Positions 1 to 6,704 of a stretch of DNA of 15,128 nt are shown in pieces (within the stretch, counting starts at the first letter, position 1; each line of letters begins with the position of its first letter). The stretch covers positions 1 to 15,128 of the forward strand of contig JAEWWC010000048.1 in assembly GCA_023396555.1 (NCBI GenBank), in the 5' to 3' direction. The position numbers and the translations under genes were made by a program. A model generated the notes under the pieces. It searched no databases, was not told the DNA's origin, and saw only the letters and a program-made list of their open reading frames with translations. The DNA comes from Bacillota bacterium (GTDB taxonomy: Bacteria; Bacillota; Clostridia; Christensenellales; SZUA-584).

Positions 1-691
1 CAGTGAGCACGCCGGCCAGCAGCGCGCTCGCGAACAGGTCGCCTGTGCCGTGGTAATAGCCTTCGATGCGGCTGGACATCAGGTATGTGACTGCACCGTT
101 TTCGCACACGGCGGCGCCCAACTCCTCATCGTCAAAATACACGCCCGTCAGCACCACACGCTGCGGCCCTGTTTCTGCCAGCCGCTCCATCAGCTCCTCG
201 ATATACGCCTTGTCGTACGGCCCCTCGCGGTATTCGTCACCCACCAGCAGCGCGGCTTCCGTCATGTTGGGCACGATGATGTCCGCGTAGGCACAGAGCT
301 TCTTCATGCCCTCCGGAAAGTCGGGCGGGAATATGCTGTAGAGCTTACCGTTGTCCGCCATTACCGGATCCACCAGTATCAGGTTGTCCGGCGTTTTCAG
401 TGCCGCGAACACATCTGTCATGATATCGATCTGCTCGAACGAGCCGAGGAATCCGGTGTAAACGGCGTCGAATTTCAGGTCCAGCGTCTGCCAGTGACGC
501 ACCACGGGCAGTATATCGTCCGTCAGGTCGCGATAGGTGAAGCCCGCAAATCCGCCGGTATGCGTGGACAACACGGCGGTCGGAATCACGCTCGCCTCGA
601 TGCCCGCCGCCGATATCACCGGCAGCGCGACGGTCAGCGAGCACTTCCCAAAGCAGGATATGTCATGTATCGCGGCCACTCTTTTCTGCAT
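1..691 (-). CDS. Pyridoxal/pyridoxamine kinase (PfkB/ribokinase fold), 3' end cut off by window edge
   Basis: ATP-dependent kinase that phosphorylates B6 vitamers to make pyridoxal 5'-phosphate in the cytoplasm (family knowledge). 230 residues are visible; the C-terminal end, perhaps 40-60 residues, lies outside the window. The N-terminus (HDISCFGKCSL, residues 9-19) matches the vitamin-binding entry of clostridial pyridoxamine kinases. DPVMAD (108-113) and PNMTEA (141-146) are typical of the fold, and GTGD (215-218) carries the catalytic Asp and anion hole. The ATG at 691 follows a GGGGGA box about 9 bases upstream. It is transcribed alone from a promoter at 767-795. Several PLP enzymes lie in the same window (iscS, metY, the beta-lyase), so cofactor supply fits the neighbourhood, although no shared operon is seen. 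Separating PdxK from PdxY or a ThiD-like HMP kinase needs homology searching; the kinase class itself is clear. Confidence 0.88.
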   Translation of the reverse strand, partial: MQKRVAAIHDISCFGKCSLTVALPVISAAGIEASVIPTAVLSTHTGGFAGFTYRDLTDDILPVVRHWQTLDLKFDAVYTGFLGSFEQIDIMTDVFAALKTPDNLILVDPVMADNGKLYSIFPPDFPEGMKKLCAYADIIVPNMTEAALLVGDEYREGPYDKAYIEELMERLAETGPQRVVLTGVYFDDEELGAAVCENGAVTYLMSSRIEGYYHGTGDLFASALLAGVLT

Positions 692-766
692 TGTTTCGTT
701 CCCCCATGTGATCGTCTGATCAGCGTGTCCAAAAGTATGGCTTCCGGCAAGCTGCAATTAATGGCT

Positions 767-795
767 ATTATATCCCGACACTGCGTATAGCACAA
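767..795 (-). promoter_or_regulatory. Promoter of the pyridoxal kinase gene
   Basis: On the minus strand there is a perfect -10 TATAAT (767-772), a 17-base spacer and a weak -35 TTGTGC (790-795). Transcription would start near 760, giving a leader of about 70 bases before the ATG at 691. The rest of the gap 692-851 shows no gene. Confidence 0.6.
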
Positions 796-851
796 GTCCG
801 AACGCTATTGGCGTATTGATTGTTGCCATGCCGCATATGCACGCTGATATG

Positions 852-883
852 AAAAAGCGCGCCGAGAGATTTGCAGGCGCGCC
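852..883 (-). terminator. Rho-independent terminator after metA
   Basis: Read on the minus strand, GCGCGCC and GGCGCGC form a perfect 7-bp GC stem around a 12-base loop, followed directly by five T residues (852-856). It lies 14 bases past the metA stop and closes the iscS-iscU-rrf2-metA transcript. Confidence 0.85.
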
Positions 884-896
884 ATTGTACCTATGT

Positions 897-1808
897 TTAT
901 TCCAGTATGTACGGTGTTTCCTGATATACGTAGTAGTTGAGCCAGTTGGCGAACAGCAGATGCGCGTGGCCCCGCCACGAAACCACCGGCGGTTGCGCCG
1001 GGTCGTCGTTCGGGAAGTAGTGGTGCGGCTTCTTTATGTCCATGCCCTTGGCCACGTCGCGGTCATACTCGCGCTTCAGTGTCAGCTGGTCGTATTCCGG
1101 ATGCCCCATCACGAACACCTGCTGGCCGTGCTCCGCCGATACGATATAGACGCCAGACTCCTCGGACTCCGACAATATGTTCAACCGCTCGTCCTTGGCG
1201 ATGTCCTCATGCCTCACCTCGGTGTGGCGGGAATGAGGAACGTAGTACATATCGTCGAAACCGCGCAGCAGCTTGATGTTGCCGTCGTTGTTCAGCGTAT
1301 GCGCGAACACGCCGAACTTCTTCTCGGGCAGCGGGTATTTGGGAATACCGTAATGGTAGTACAGCCCCGCCTGTGCGCCCCAGCAGATGTGCAGCGTGGA
1401 GAATACATGAGCCTTGCTCCACTCCATGATGTCCGTGAGCTCGTCCCAGTAGTCCACCTCTTCAAAGTCCATCGTCTCCACCGGCGCACCCGTGATGATC
1501 AACCCGTCGAACTTGTGCGCTTTGATCTCATCGAACGTCTGATAAAACAAGTCCAGATGCTCCTGCGAGGTGTTCTTGGACGCATATGTCGCCGTCTTCA
1601 GGAAAGTCAGCTCCACCTGAAGCGGCGTGTTGCCGATGAGCCGCAGCAGCTGCGCCTCGGTGGTCACCTTGTCCGGCATGATGTTGAGTATCACAATTTT
1701 GAGCGGGCGGATATCCTGATGCATCGCGCGCTCGTCCGTCATCACGAATATGTTCTCCCGGCTCAACACTTCATACGCCGGCAAACTCTCAGGTATCTTG
1801 ATCGGCAT
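897..1808 (-). CDS. metA: Homoserine O-acyltransferase MetA, predicted acetyl-CoA type
   Basis: Acylates homoserine as the committed step of methionine synthesis. At 303 residues it has the standard length of the MetA/HTS glutamine-amidotransferase-like family. The catalytic Cys142 lies in HICWGAQAG, and the His and Glu of MGHPEYD (His236, Glu238) complete the triad. Residue 111 is Glu (GAPVE). Published work on Bacillus cereus MetA showed that Glu at this position goes with acetyl-CoA use, whereas E. coli MetA has Gly and uses succinyl-CoA. I therefore infer O-acetylhomoserine as product, which suits the metY gene 10 kb away. The start follows GGAAGGAG on the minus strand. It is the last gene of a unit beginning with iscS, 64 bases after rrf2. 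That gap is too short for a SAM riboswitch, so control probably comes from the iscS promoter. Family certain; acyl donor strongly suggested. Confidence 0.95.
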   Translation of the reverse strand: MPIKIPESLPAYEVLSRENIFVMTDERAMHQDIRPLKIVILNIMPDKVTTEAQLLRLIGNTPLQVELTFLKTATYASKNTSQEHLDLFYQTFDEIKAHKFDGLIITGAPVETMDFEEVDYWDELTDIMEWSKAHVFSTLHICWGAQAGLYYHYGIPKYPLPEKKFGVFAHTLNNDGNIKLLRGFDDMYYVPHSRHTEVRHEDIAKDERLNILSESEESGVYIVSAEHGQQVFVMGHPEYDQLTLKREYDRDVAKGMDIKKPHHYFPNDDPAQPPVVSWRGHAHLLFANWLNYYVYQETPYILE

Positions 1809-1872
1809 TGATCTTCTCCTTCCCGCCCGTTATACGGACGTGCGCTTCGTCTTGTCGGACACGTCGGCCAGC

Positions 1873-2316
1873 TTAGCTCCGGCACGCTCCGGCTGGGGTA
1901 ATGTTGGGATCGGCGTTCCGGATCAACTGTTCAAGGGACACGGACTCCGCCACCGCTTTGATACGGTCCGACATCACATCCCATATGTTCTCGCGAATGC
2001 ACCGGCTTAAAGTATACGCGCCGCCATCGTCCTCAATATCCGGCTCGATGATGGACATGTCGCCTTCCAGCGCCTCCAGCACCTCTCCCACATGGATATC
2101 CTCAGCCGCCCGGGCCAGCAGATAACCACCGCCCGCCCCCTTCACGGAACGGACGATGCCGGACTTTTTCAGCATAGAGAAAATACTCTCCAGATAGCCG
2201 TCCGATATGTTCTGCCGCAGCGCGATGTCCGCCAGTGTCACGGGGCTGCCGTCCTGATGGACTGCCAGATCCGCCAGTGCCCGCAAGCCGTAACGCCCGC
2301 GCGTGGACAGCTTCAT
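1873..2316 (-). CDS. Rrf2-family transcriptional regulator without Fe-S cysteine cluster
   Basis: A 147-residue DNA-binding regulator of the Rrf2/IscR/CymR family. The N-terminal MKLSTRGRYGLRALADLA and the winged-helix segment with ISDGYLESIFSMLKKSG (37-53) and GAGGGYLLAR (60-69) are diagnostic. The effector region keeps only one cysteine (Cys106). Positions that carry the other two ligands in IscR (around 92 and 98-100) hold no cysteine and are rich in acidic residues. Like CymR, it therefore probably senses something other than a bound cluster; that is inference. Its ATG overlaps the iscU stop by four bases (ATGA), so the two are translationally coupled, and metA follows 64 bases later. Position suggests it regulates its own operon and other cysteine/methionine genes. 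Two further Rrf2 genes lie in the window. Confidence 0.93.
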   Translation of the reverse strand: MKLSTRGRYGLRALADLAVHQDGSPVTLADIALRQNISDGYLESIFSMLKKSGIVRSVKGAGGGYLLARAAEDIHVGEVLEALEGDMSIIEPDIEDDGGAYTLSRCIRENIWDVMSDRIKAVAESVSLEQLIRNADPNITPAGACRS

Positions 2317-2684
2317 TCCTTATCGCCCTTCCTGTAGTTTTCGATAGCTTGCTTGATGGCCTCTTCGGCCAGCACCGAGCAGTGTACCTTCACGGGCGGC
2401 AGGCCGTCCAGCGCCTCCACCACGTCTTCGTTCTTCATCTGCAGCGCTTCCTCGATCGTTTTGCCCTTGATCATGTCCGTCGCGACGCTGGACGAAGCGA
2501 TGGCTGCGCAGCAGCCGAATGTCTTGAACGACGCGTCCTTGATGACCTCGTCCTCAATTTTGAGATACATTCGCATGATGTCGCCGCAATGGGCGTTGCC
2601 CACCTCGCCGACCGCGTTATAGTCCTCCAGCACCCCCACGTTATGCGGGTTGGAGAAATGCTCCATTACCTTCTCACTGTACAT
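2313..2684 (-). CDS. iscU: Fe-S cluster assembly scaffold IscU/NifU-like
   Basis: Scaffold on which Fe-S clusters are built from sulfur delivered by IscS. With the start at 2684 it has 123 residues, the usual length. The three ligand cysteines are visible: Cys33 in HCGD (with Asp35), Cys58 in FGCC, and Cys102 in HCSVL. LPPVK (95-99) is the motif bound by the HscA chaperone in proteobacteria, although no hscA or hscB lies in the window. FGCC gives an extra cysteine (59) where E. coli IscU has Gly. I prefer the ATG at 2684 to the in-frame one at 2708 because AAAGGAG lies 9 bases upstream of it and MYSEKVMEHF is the family N-terminus. It overlaps the iscS 3' end by 11 bases, supporting coupled expression. 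Confidence 0.94.
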   Translation of the reverse strand: MYSEKVMEHFSNPHNVGVLEDYNAVGEVGNAHCGDIMRMYLKIEDEVIKDASFKTFGCCAAIASSSVATDMIKGKTIEEALQMKNEDVVEALDGLPPVKVHCSVLAEEAIKQAIENYRKGDKE

Positions 2685-3873
2685 GACACAAAGCTCCTTT
2701 CTTCTCATCGTATAGCGGCGACATCTCCTGCAGCAATTTCACGACGCTCTTCAATGCCTCCACTGTATAATCGATATCTTCCATTGTGGTCTTCTTCCCC
2801 GTGGTGACGCGGAAGGACCCATGGGCCGTCTCGTGCTTGAGCCCGATGGCCAGCAGCACATGCGACGGTTCCAGCGACGCGGATGAACAGGCTGACCCTG
2901 TGGACGCCGCCACTCCGCGCGCGCTCATGTGCATCAGCAGCCCCTCGCCCTCGATGTAATCGAAGGAGAAGTTCGCGTTGTTGGGCAGACGGTTTGTCCG
3001 GTGCCCGTTCAGCCGTGAGCCCGGCACCTCAGCCAGCACGCGCTCAATCAGATGATCGCGCAGGGCGGCCAGTCGCTCGCTTTCCTGCGGCATCTCGGTC
3101 ACCGCCAGCTCAAGCGCTTTGGCCAATCCCACCGCACCTGGCACGTTCTCGGTGCCCGCGCGCTTCTTCCTCTCCTGCGACCCGCCGGTGACCACGGAAC
3201 TGATGCGCGTACCCTTTCGGATGTACAGCACGCCCACGCCTTTGGGTCCGTAGAACTTGTGGCCGGAGATGGACAGCAGGTCCACATCCTTCCACTTCTC
3301 CAGATTAACCTCGATTGCGCCCGCCGCCTGCACCGCGTCCACATGGAATGCCGCTTTCGAATTCTGCTTTACAATGCGCCCAATCTCCTCGATGGGCTGT
3401 ATCGTGCCGATCTCGTTGTTGGCCGCCATGACGCTGACCAGTATAGTCTCGCCGGTGAGCGCTTCTTTGAGCTGCTCAAGGTTCACCACGCCGTCTGAAT
3501 CCACATCCAGATACGTCACGGAAAAGCCCGCCTTCTCCAGCTCCTCGGCAGTGTGGATCACCGCGGGATGCTCGATCTTCGTCGTGATGATGTGGCCGCC
3601 TTTGCCGCCCCTCGCCTTAGCTACGCCGCGTAGCGCCCAGTTGTCGCTCTCGGTGCCTCCGGACGTGAAGAATATCTCTTCCGGACGGGCGTGCAGAGAC
3701 GCCGCCACCGATGCCCGCGCCTCGTCCAAGGCCTTCTTGGCCTTCTGCCCGAAGCTGTGCAGGCTGGACGGGTTGCCATATATGTCAGTCATGCAGGGAA
3801 TCATCGCATCCAGCACTTCCTGCCGGACATACGTGGTTGCCGCATGATCCAGATATATATCTCTTTTTTCCAT
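2674..3873 (-). CDS. iscS: Cysteine desulfurase, IscS/NifS family
   Basis: PLP enzyme that converts cysteine to alanine and a persulfide used for Fe-S clusters and other sulfur products. The 399 residues match class V aminotransferase-fold desulfurases. YLDHAATT (7-14) is the N-terminal signature, His102 in EHPA stacks on PLP, SGHK carries the PLP lysine Lys206, and Cys329 in GSACSSAS is the catalytic persulfide cysteine on a NifS/IscS-type loop. The ATG at 3873 follows GGAGGAGG. It is the first gene of iscS-iscU-rrf2-metA, driven by a strong promoter at 3935-3963, divergent from rrf2-cysE. Common clostridial loci place the Rrf2 gene first; here the regulator comes third and metA is appended. 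IscS as opposed to NifS is a naming choice; the activity is secure. Confidence 0.95.
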   Translation of the reverse strand: MEKRDIYLDHAATTYVRQEVLDAMIPCMTDIYGNPSSLHSFGQKAKKALDEARASVAASLHARPEEIFFTSGGTESDNWALRGVAKARGGKGGHIITTKIEHPAVIHTAEELEKAGFSVTYLDVDSDGVVNLEQLKEALTGETILVSVMAANNEIGTIQPIEEIGRIVKQNSKAAFHVDAVQAAGAIEVNLEKWKDVDLLSISGHKFYGPKGVGVLYIRKGTRISSVVTGGSQERKKRAGTENVPGAVGLAKALELAVTEMPQESERLAALRDHLIERVLAEVPGSRLNGHRTNRLPNNANFSFDYIEGEGLLMHMSARGVAASTGSACSSASLEPSHVLLAIGLKHETAHGSFRVTTGKKTTMEDIDYTVEALKSVVKLLQEMSPLYDEKKGALCHVQ

Positions 3874-3893
3874 TTGTCAGCGCCTCCTCCGCT

Positions 3894-3930
3894 AATCATT
3901 AAATAACCTATTGTTTTTGTAATGATTTAA
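3894..3930. promoter_or_regulatory. Candidate operator (inverted repeat) downstream of the iscS start site
   Basis: AATCATTA (3894-3901) and TAATGATT (3920-3927) are perfect 8-base inverted arms separated by 18 AT-rich bases. The right arm extends to TAATGATTTAA (3920-3930), which on the minus strand reads TTAAATCATTA and resembles motifs at the metY and ridA promoters. With iscS transcription starting near 3928, the repeat would cover about +1 to +35, where a repressor would act. Binding by one of the Rrf2 proteins is inference. Confidence 0.45.
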
Positions 3931-3934
3931 TGTT

Positions 3935-3963
3935 AATATACTCTCAGGAATGAACTTTGTCAA
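3935..3963 (-). promoter_or_regulatory. iscS operon promoter
   Basis: Minus-strand TTGACA (3958-3963, perfect), 17-base spacer, TATATT (3935-3940, five of six). This is among the strongest-looking promoters in the window and is divergent from the rrf2-cysE promoter 30-90 bases away. Confidence 0.75.
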
Positions 3964-3993
3964 TAGACCTTTTAAAAGCAATTGTGAATAGAC

Positions 3994-4023
3994 TTGTCAC
4001 CGCGGAACGCGTGCGATTATAAT
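3994..4023 (+). promoter_or_regulatory. rrf2-cysE promoter
   Basis: TTGTCA (3994-3999), 18-base spacer, perfect TATAAT (4018-4023). The start of transcription would be near 4030, only about 10 bases before the chosen ATG at 4040, giving a very short leader. The -10 box contains the upstream in-frame ATG at 4022, which therefore cannot be on this transcript. Confidence 0.6.
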
Positions 4024-4039
4024 GTCGGAAAGGGGAATT

Positions 4040-4480
4040 ATGAAGATATCAAAGAACGGACAATACGCGCTTTTGAGCGTGGCCGATCTGGCGCTCTACG
4101 GCGGCGCTCACCAGAGCATAGCGCAGGTGGCCCAGCGGCAGAACATTGACCCACGCTATCTCGGGCAGATATTCTTCGCGCTGAAAAACGCCGGCATCAT
4201 CACGAGCGTGCGCGGCAAGGGCGGCGGCTACCTGCTGTCGCGCCCCGCAAACAGCATCAGCGCAGGCGAGGTGGTACGCGCTCTGGAAGGCGACCTGATA
4301 CCCACGCAGTGCTGCGTCGAAGACGCCGGATTGCTGAACTGCGAATCGTTCGACGCCTGCCTGACGCGTTCGCTGTGGCAGGCCATCAGCCACGAGATCA
4401 ACAGCACGCTGGACGGCATCAGCATTGCAGACATCGTGAAATTATACAAAGAAGGAAGCGGCGGTAATGAGACTGAATGA
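4040..4480 (+). CDS. Rrf2-family transcriptional regulator with cysteine cluster, upstream of cysE
   Basis: A 146-residue Rrf2/IscR/CymR-type regulator. MKISKNGQYALLSVADLA at the N-terminus, the winged-helix core and GKGGGYLLSRPA (59-70) place it in the family. Its effector region has Cys91, Cys92, Cys101 and Cys107. The last three approximate the three-cysteine Fe-S ligand pattern of IscR, with a longer first spacing, so an Fe-S cofactor is possible but unproven. I chose the ATG at 4040 because AAAGGGG precedes it and MKIS is the family start; the in-frame ATG at 4022 lies inside the -10 box. It overlaps cysE by 14 bases, so regulator and serine acetyltransferase are made together. In Bacillus CymR works with the O-acetylserine enzyme CysK; here the link to O-acetylserine is genomic only. 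Confidence 0.93.
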   Translation: MKISKNGQYALLSVADLALYGGAHQSIAQVAQRQNIDPRYLGQIFFALKNAGIITSVRGKGGGYLLSRPANSISAGEVVRALEGDLIPTQCCVEDAGLLNCESFDACLTRSLWQAISHEINSTLDGISIADIVKLYKEGSGGNETE

Positions 4481-5375
4481 ATGGCTGTCCACTAACGGCG
4501 TCGGCGAGGCGCTGGTCAATGCAAACCGCGAGAGCCTGTACGCCCACGAAGCGCTGGGCTTCGCCACGCGTACGCAGGTAATCGACATACTGAAAGCGCT
4601 GCGTTCGCTGATATTGCCGGGCATCTATGAGAAGGAACCGGTGAACCACGCGCGGCTGGAAAAGGTGATCCGCGACAAGATGAACAGCGCCGCAACCGCG
4701 CTCAGTAAGGTCATCGAGCATCTTTTGAAGCGGACCTGCGCGGACGGGAAGCTCAGCGACGCGAGCTGCGCGGAGCAGGCGGAGCTGCTGACGATACAGA
4801 TATTTGAGGGCCTGCCGACCATACGCAAAACTCTGGCGACCGACATACGCGCCGCGTACGAGGGCGACCCTGCCGCGCCGTCGCTGGAGGAGATCATGCT
4901 AAGCTATCCGTCGCTGGAAGCCATCAGCATATTCCGCATCGCGCACCTGATCCACACGTGCGGCGTGCCCATTGTGCCGCGCATCATGACGGAGTATGCC
5001 CACCGCAACACCGGCATCGACATCCACCCGGGCGCGAATATCGGCGACAGCTTCTTCATCGACCACGGCACCGGCGTCGTGATCGGCGAGACGTGCACCA
5101 TCGGCAACAACGTGAAGCTGTATCAGGGTGTGACTCTGGGCGCGAAGAGCTTTCCGCTGGACGAGAACGGCAATCCCATCAAGGGCATCAAGCGGCACCC
5201 GGACATTGAGGACAACGTGGTGATATACGCGGGTGCAACGATACTGGGCGGCGATACGCGCATCGGCCACGATTCGGTGATCGGCGGCAACGTTTGGCTC
5301 ACGCAGTCAGTACCGCCGCATTCCACGGTGTTCAACGCGCAGCCGTCGCCCCACATCAAGCCGATGGATACGTAA
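4467..5375 (+). CDS. cysE: Serine O-acetyltransferase, EpsC-type
   Basis: Transfers acetyl from acetyl-CoA to serine, giving O-acetylserine for cysteine synthesis. The 302 residues comprise an alpha-helical N-terminal region (about 1-175) and a left-handed beta-helix of hexapeptide repeats (about 183-290), the long EpsC layout. Key sites are His200 in FIDHGTGVVIGETC, matching catalytic His158 of E. coli CysE, and the substrate-site stretch around GVTLGAKSF (221-229). GIKRHPDIEDNVVIYAGA is the typical later-coil sequence. It overlaps the preceding rrf2 by 14 bases with a GAAGGAAG ribosome site, and a terminator follows. No cysK lies in the window, so O-acetylserine is used by an enzyme elsewhere or partly by MetY. 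Assignment is firm. Confidence 0.96.
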   Translation: MRLNEWLSTNGVGEALVNANRESLYAHEALGFATRTQVIDILKALRSLILPGIYEKEPVNHARLEKVIRDKMNSAATALSKVIEHLLKRTCADGKLSDASCAEQAELLTIQIFEGLPTIRKTLATDIRAAYEGDPAAPSLEEIMLSYPSLEAISIFRIAHLIHTCGVPIVPRIMTEYAHRNTGIDIHPGANIGDSFFIDHGTGVVIGETCTIGNNVKLYQGVTLGAKSFPLDENGNPIKGIKRHPDIEDNVVIYAGATILGGDTRIGHDSVIGGNVWLTQSVPPHSTVFNAQPSPHIKPMDT

Positions 5376-5408
5376 AACCGCACCTGATAAAAACCCCCTT
5401 AACAGCAT

Positions 5409-5443
5409 AAATCCCGTATGATTGCATTCATGCGGGATTTTTA
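5409..5443 (+). terminator. Rho-independent terminator after cysE
   Basis: AAATCCCGTATG (5409-5420) pairs with CATGCGGGATTT (5429-5440), a 12-bp stem with one G-T wobble and an 8-base loop, followed by a short T-rich tail. It may also slow transcripts arriving from the convergent gene, but the tail on that strand is poor. Confidence 0.8.
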
Positions 5444-5503
5444 TAATTAGCTTTTTAATAAATTTTTTAAATAATTTTGGGTACTTGCTGTGATTCTGCC
5501 AGG

Positions 5504-6511
5504 CTATTCTGCCATGTCCCGCAGCGTTTCATACACCGCCAGCTGGTTCTCCTCCGGCGTCTGGCCGGGCACCTCGCATCCCGCCGCCGATACGTATTTC
5601 GGACCGCCGATACCGGCGCACTTCTTCACAGCCTGTGCCACCGTTTGCGGCGTGCCCTGCAGCAGCACCGCCACCGGATCGTAGTTGCCGCTTAACGCGC
5701 AGGTTTCGCCGTGCAGCGCCGCCAGCCTGTCCAGCGGCACCATCCAGTCCACGTCCAGTATGTCGCAGCAACCTGCCGGCAAATCTTCCATGAACGGCGC
5801 AGTGTTGCCGCAGATGTGCAGCTTGGTTCTGGCTCCCATCCCCCGTATCGCCGACAGCAGCTTCCGCTCGTACGGCAACGCGAACTTGCGGTAGTACACC
5901 GGGCCCGCCACCGACGCGATGGCGTCGCCCACGCCGATGAAGTCCGCCCCTGCCTCGATCTGCGCTTTGGCGTAGCGGATGCCCTGTTCGAGGCATATAT
6001 CCATCAGGTCCGTCACGAACTGTTCGTCCAGCACCAGATCCATCAGCAGCTCGTTCACGCCGCGCAGGTCCGCCGCCTCCGCCATGCTGCCCTCCACCCA
6101 GCCGATCACGGGCACCTCATCCCCCAGCTCGCGTTTATACATCTCGATGCCCTTCACTGACTGCGACATGCGCTCACTATCGGACGGATCGGTAACCTTG
6201 AGCCTCAGAAGCGTTGCTTCATTTTCCAGCAGCGGCTTTTTGGAATACGGCACGCCGTTGGGCGGAAACACGATCTCCGCTCCGAACGCTGATGTTTCCC
6301 GCATCGGGTCGGACATCACCGTCACGCAGTCCAGATGGTACTTCTCCGCACAGATGATGTTGCCTTCGCACAGCAGCCGATAATCGCGGCAGTACTCGGC
6401 GTACAGGACGCCGCGCTCCTTCGCCCCCAGCTGCATGATGATGTTAAGATTGGGTATCCGGTCAGTCGGCTGTCCATCCAGACGGCCAAACAGGCGTTCC
6501 TTTTGGTTCAT
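5504..6511 (-). CDS. Uroporphyrinogen decarboxylase-fold protein, probable zinc-dependent (corrinoid-type) methyltransferase
   Basis: A 335-residue protein of the URO-D superfamily (MtaA/CmuA/UroD-like TIM barrel). MNQKERLFGRLDGQPTDRIP is the standard start of the methyltransferase-like branch. His232-x-Cys234 (LHICGNT) and the late Cys312 (AAGCEVPGQTP) form the H-x-C-xn-C zinc site that activates a thiol in MtaA/MtbA-type methyltransferases. True haem-pathway HemE proteins lack this site, so a role in haem synthesis is unlikely. Probable activity is methyl transfer between a corrinoid protein and a thiol acceptor, but no corrinoid protein or partner gene is adjacent, so the substrate is unknown. 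The ATG at 6511 follows GGAGGG. It is monocistronic with its own promoter. It could also be a methionine-synthase-like enzyme; nothing visible decides. Confidence 0.82.
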   Translation of the reverse strand: MNQKERLFGRLDGQPTDRIPNLNIIMQLGAKERGVLYAEYCRDYRLLCEGNIICAEKYHLDCVTVMSDPMRETSAFGAEIVFPPNGVPYSKKPLLENEATLLRLKVTDPSDSERMSQSVKGIEMYKRELGDEVPVIGWVEGSMAEAADLRGVNELLMDLVLDEQFVTDLMDICLEQGIRYAKAQIEAGADFIGVGDAIASVAGPVYYRKFALPYERKLLSAIRGMGARTKLHICGNTAPFMEDLPAGCCDILDVDWMVPLDRLAALHGETCALSGNYDPVAVLLQGTPQTVAQAVKKCAGIGGPKYVSAAGCEVPGQTPEENQLAVYETLRDMAE

Positions 6512-6558
6512 GGCGGCCCTCCATATTTATAGGTGGTCTGCACTTTTTTCCCGTTTTC

Positions 6559-6587
6559 ATCATATATCAGCAACTAATTGCTGTCAA
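6559..6587 (-). promoter_or_regulatory. Promoter of the URO-D-fold gene
   Basis: Minus-strand TTGACA (6582-6587, perfect), 17-base spacer, TATGAT (6559-6564, five of six). Transcription would start near 6552, about 40 bases ahead of the ATG. Confidence 0.7.
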
Positions 6588-6621
6588 ACCAACTTTACCC
6601 CGAAATTGACCAAAGTCAGGC

Positions 6622-6649
6622 TTGACATTCGGCACACTTAGCATATAAT
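6622..6649 (+). promoter_or_regulatory. Consensus promoter of the P-type ATPase gene
   Basis: TTGACA (6622-6627) and TATAAT (6644-6649) are both perfect, separated by 16 bases. A strong core promoter like this needs a repressor to be silent, which fits the palindrome immediately downstream. Confidence 0.75.
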
Positions 6650-6654
6650 AATAG

Positions 6655-6670
6655 TTGAATGATTGTTCAA
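6655..6670. promoter_or_regulatory. Candidate ArsR/SmtB-type metal-repressor operator
   Basis: TTGAATGATTGTTCAA has perfect 5-base inverted arms and on the minus strand reads TTGAACAATCATTCAA, close to the TGAACA-nn-(T/A)-TTCA form of SmtB/CadC operators. It begins five bases past the -10 box, covering the likely transcription start. No ArsR-family gene is in the window, so the regulator would act from elsewhere. Pattern seen; identity inferred. Confidence 0.5.
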
Positions 6671-6704
6671 GTGTTCATAGATTTGGCGAAAGGAGCCATA
6701 GGCT

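Noticed and set aside
50..790. 246-codon open frame on the plus strand
   Set aside because: Antisense to the pyridoxal kinase gene, which carries clear kinase motifs, a ribosome site and a promoter.
816..1811. 331-codon open frame on the plus strand
   Set aside because: It lies antisense to metA, has no family-like sequence, and metA has all catalytic residues and a ribosome site. GC-rich genes give long antisense frames.
1837..1865. Short inverted repeat GACGTG/CACGTC between rrf2 and metA, as a possible attenuator
   Set aside because: Only six pairs with a 17-base loop and no T run; too weak to call.
2685..2708. Upstream in-frame ATG for iscU at 2708
   Set aside because: The AAAGGAG ribosome site lies inside this extension and the family begins at MYSEKV.
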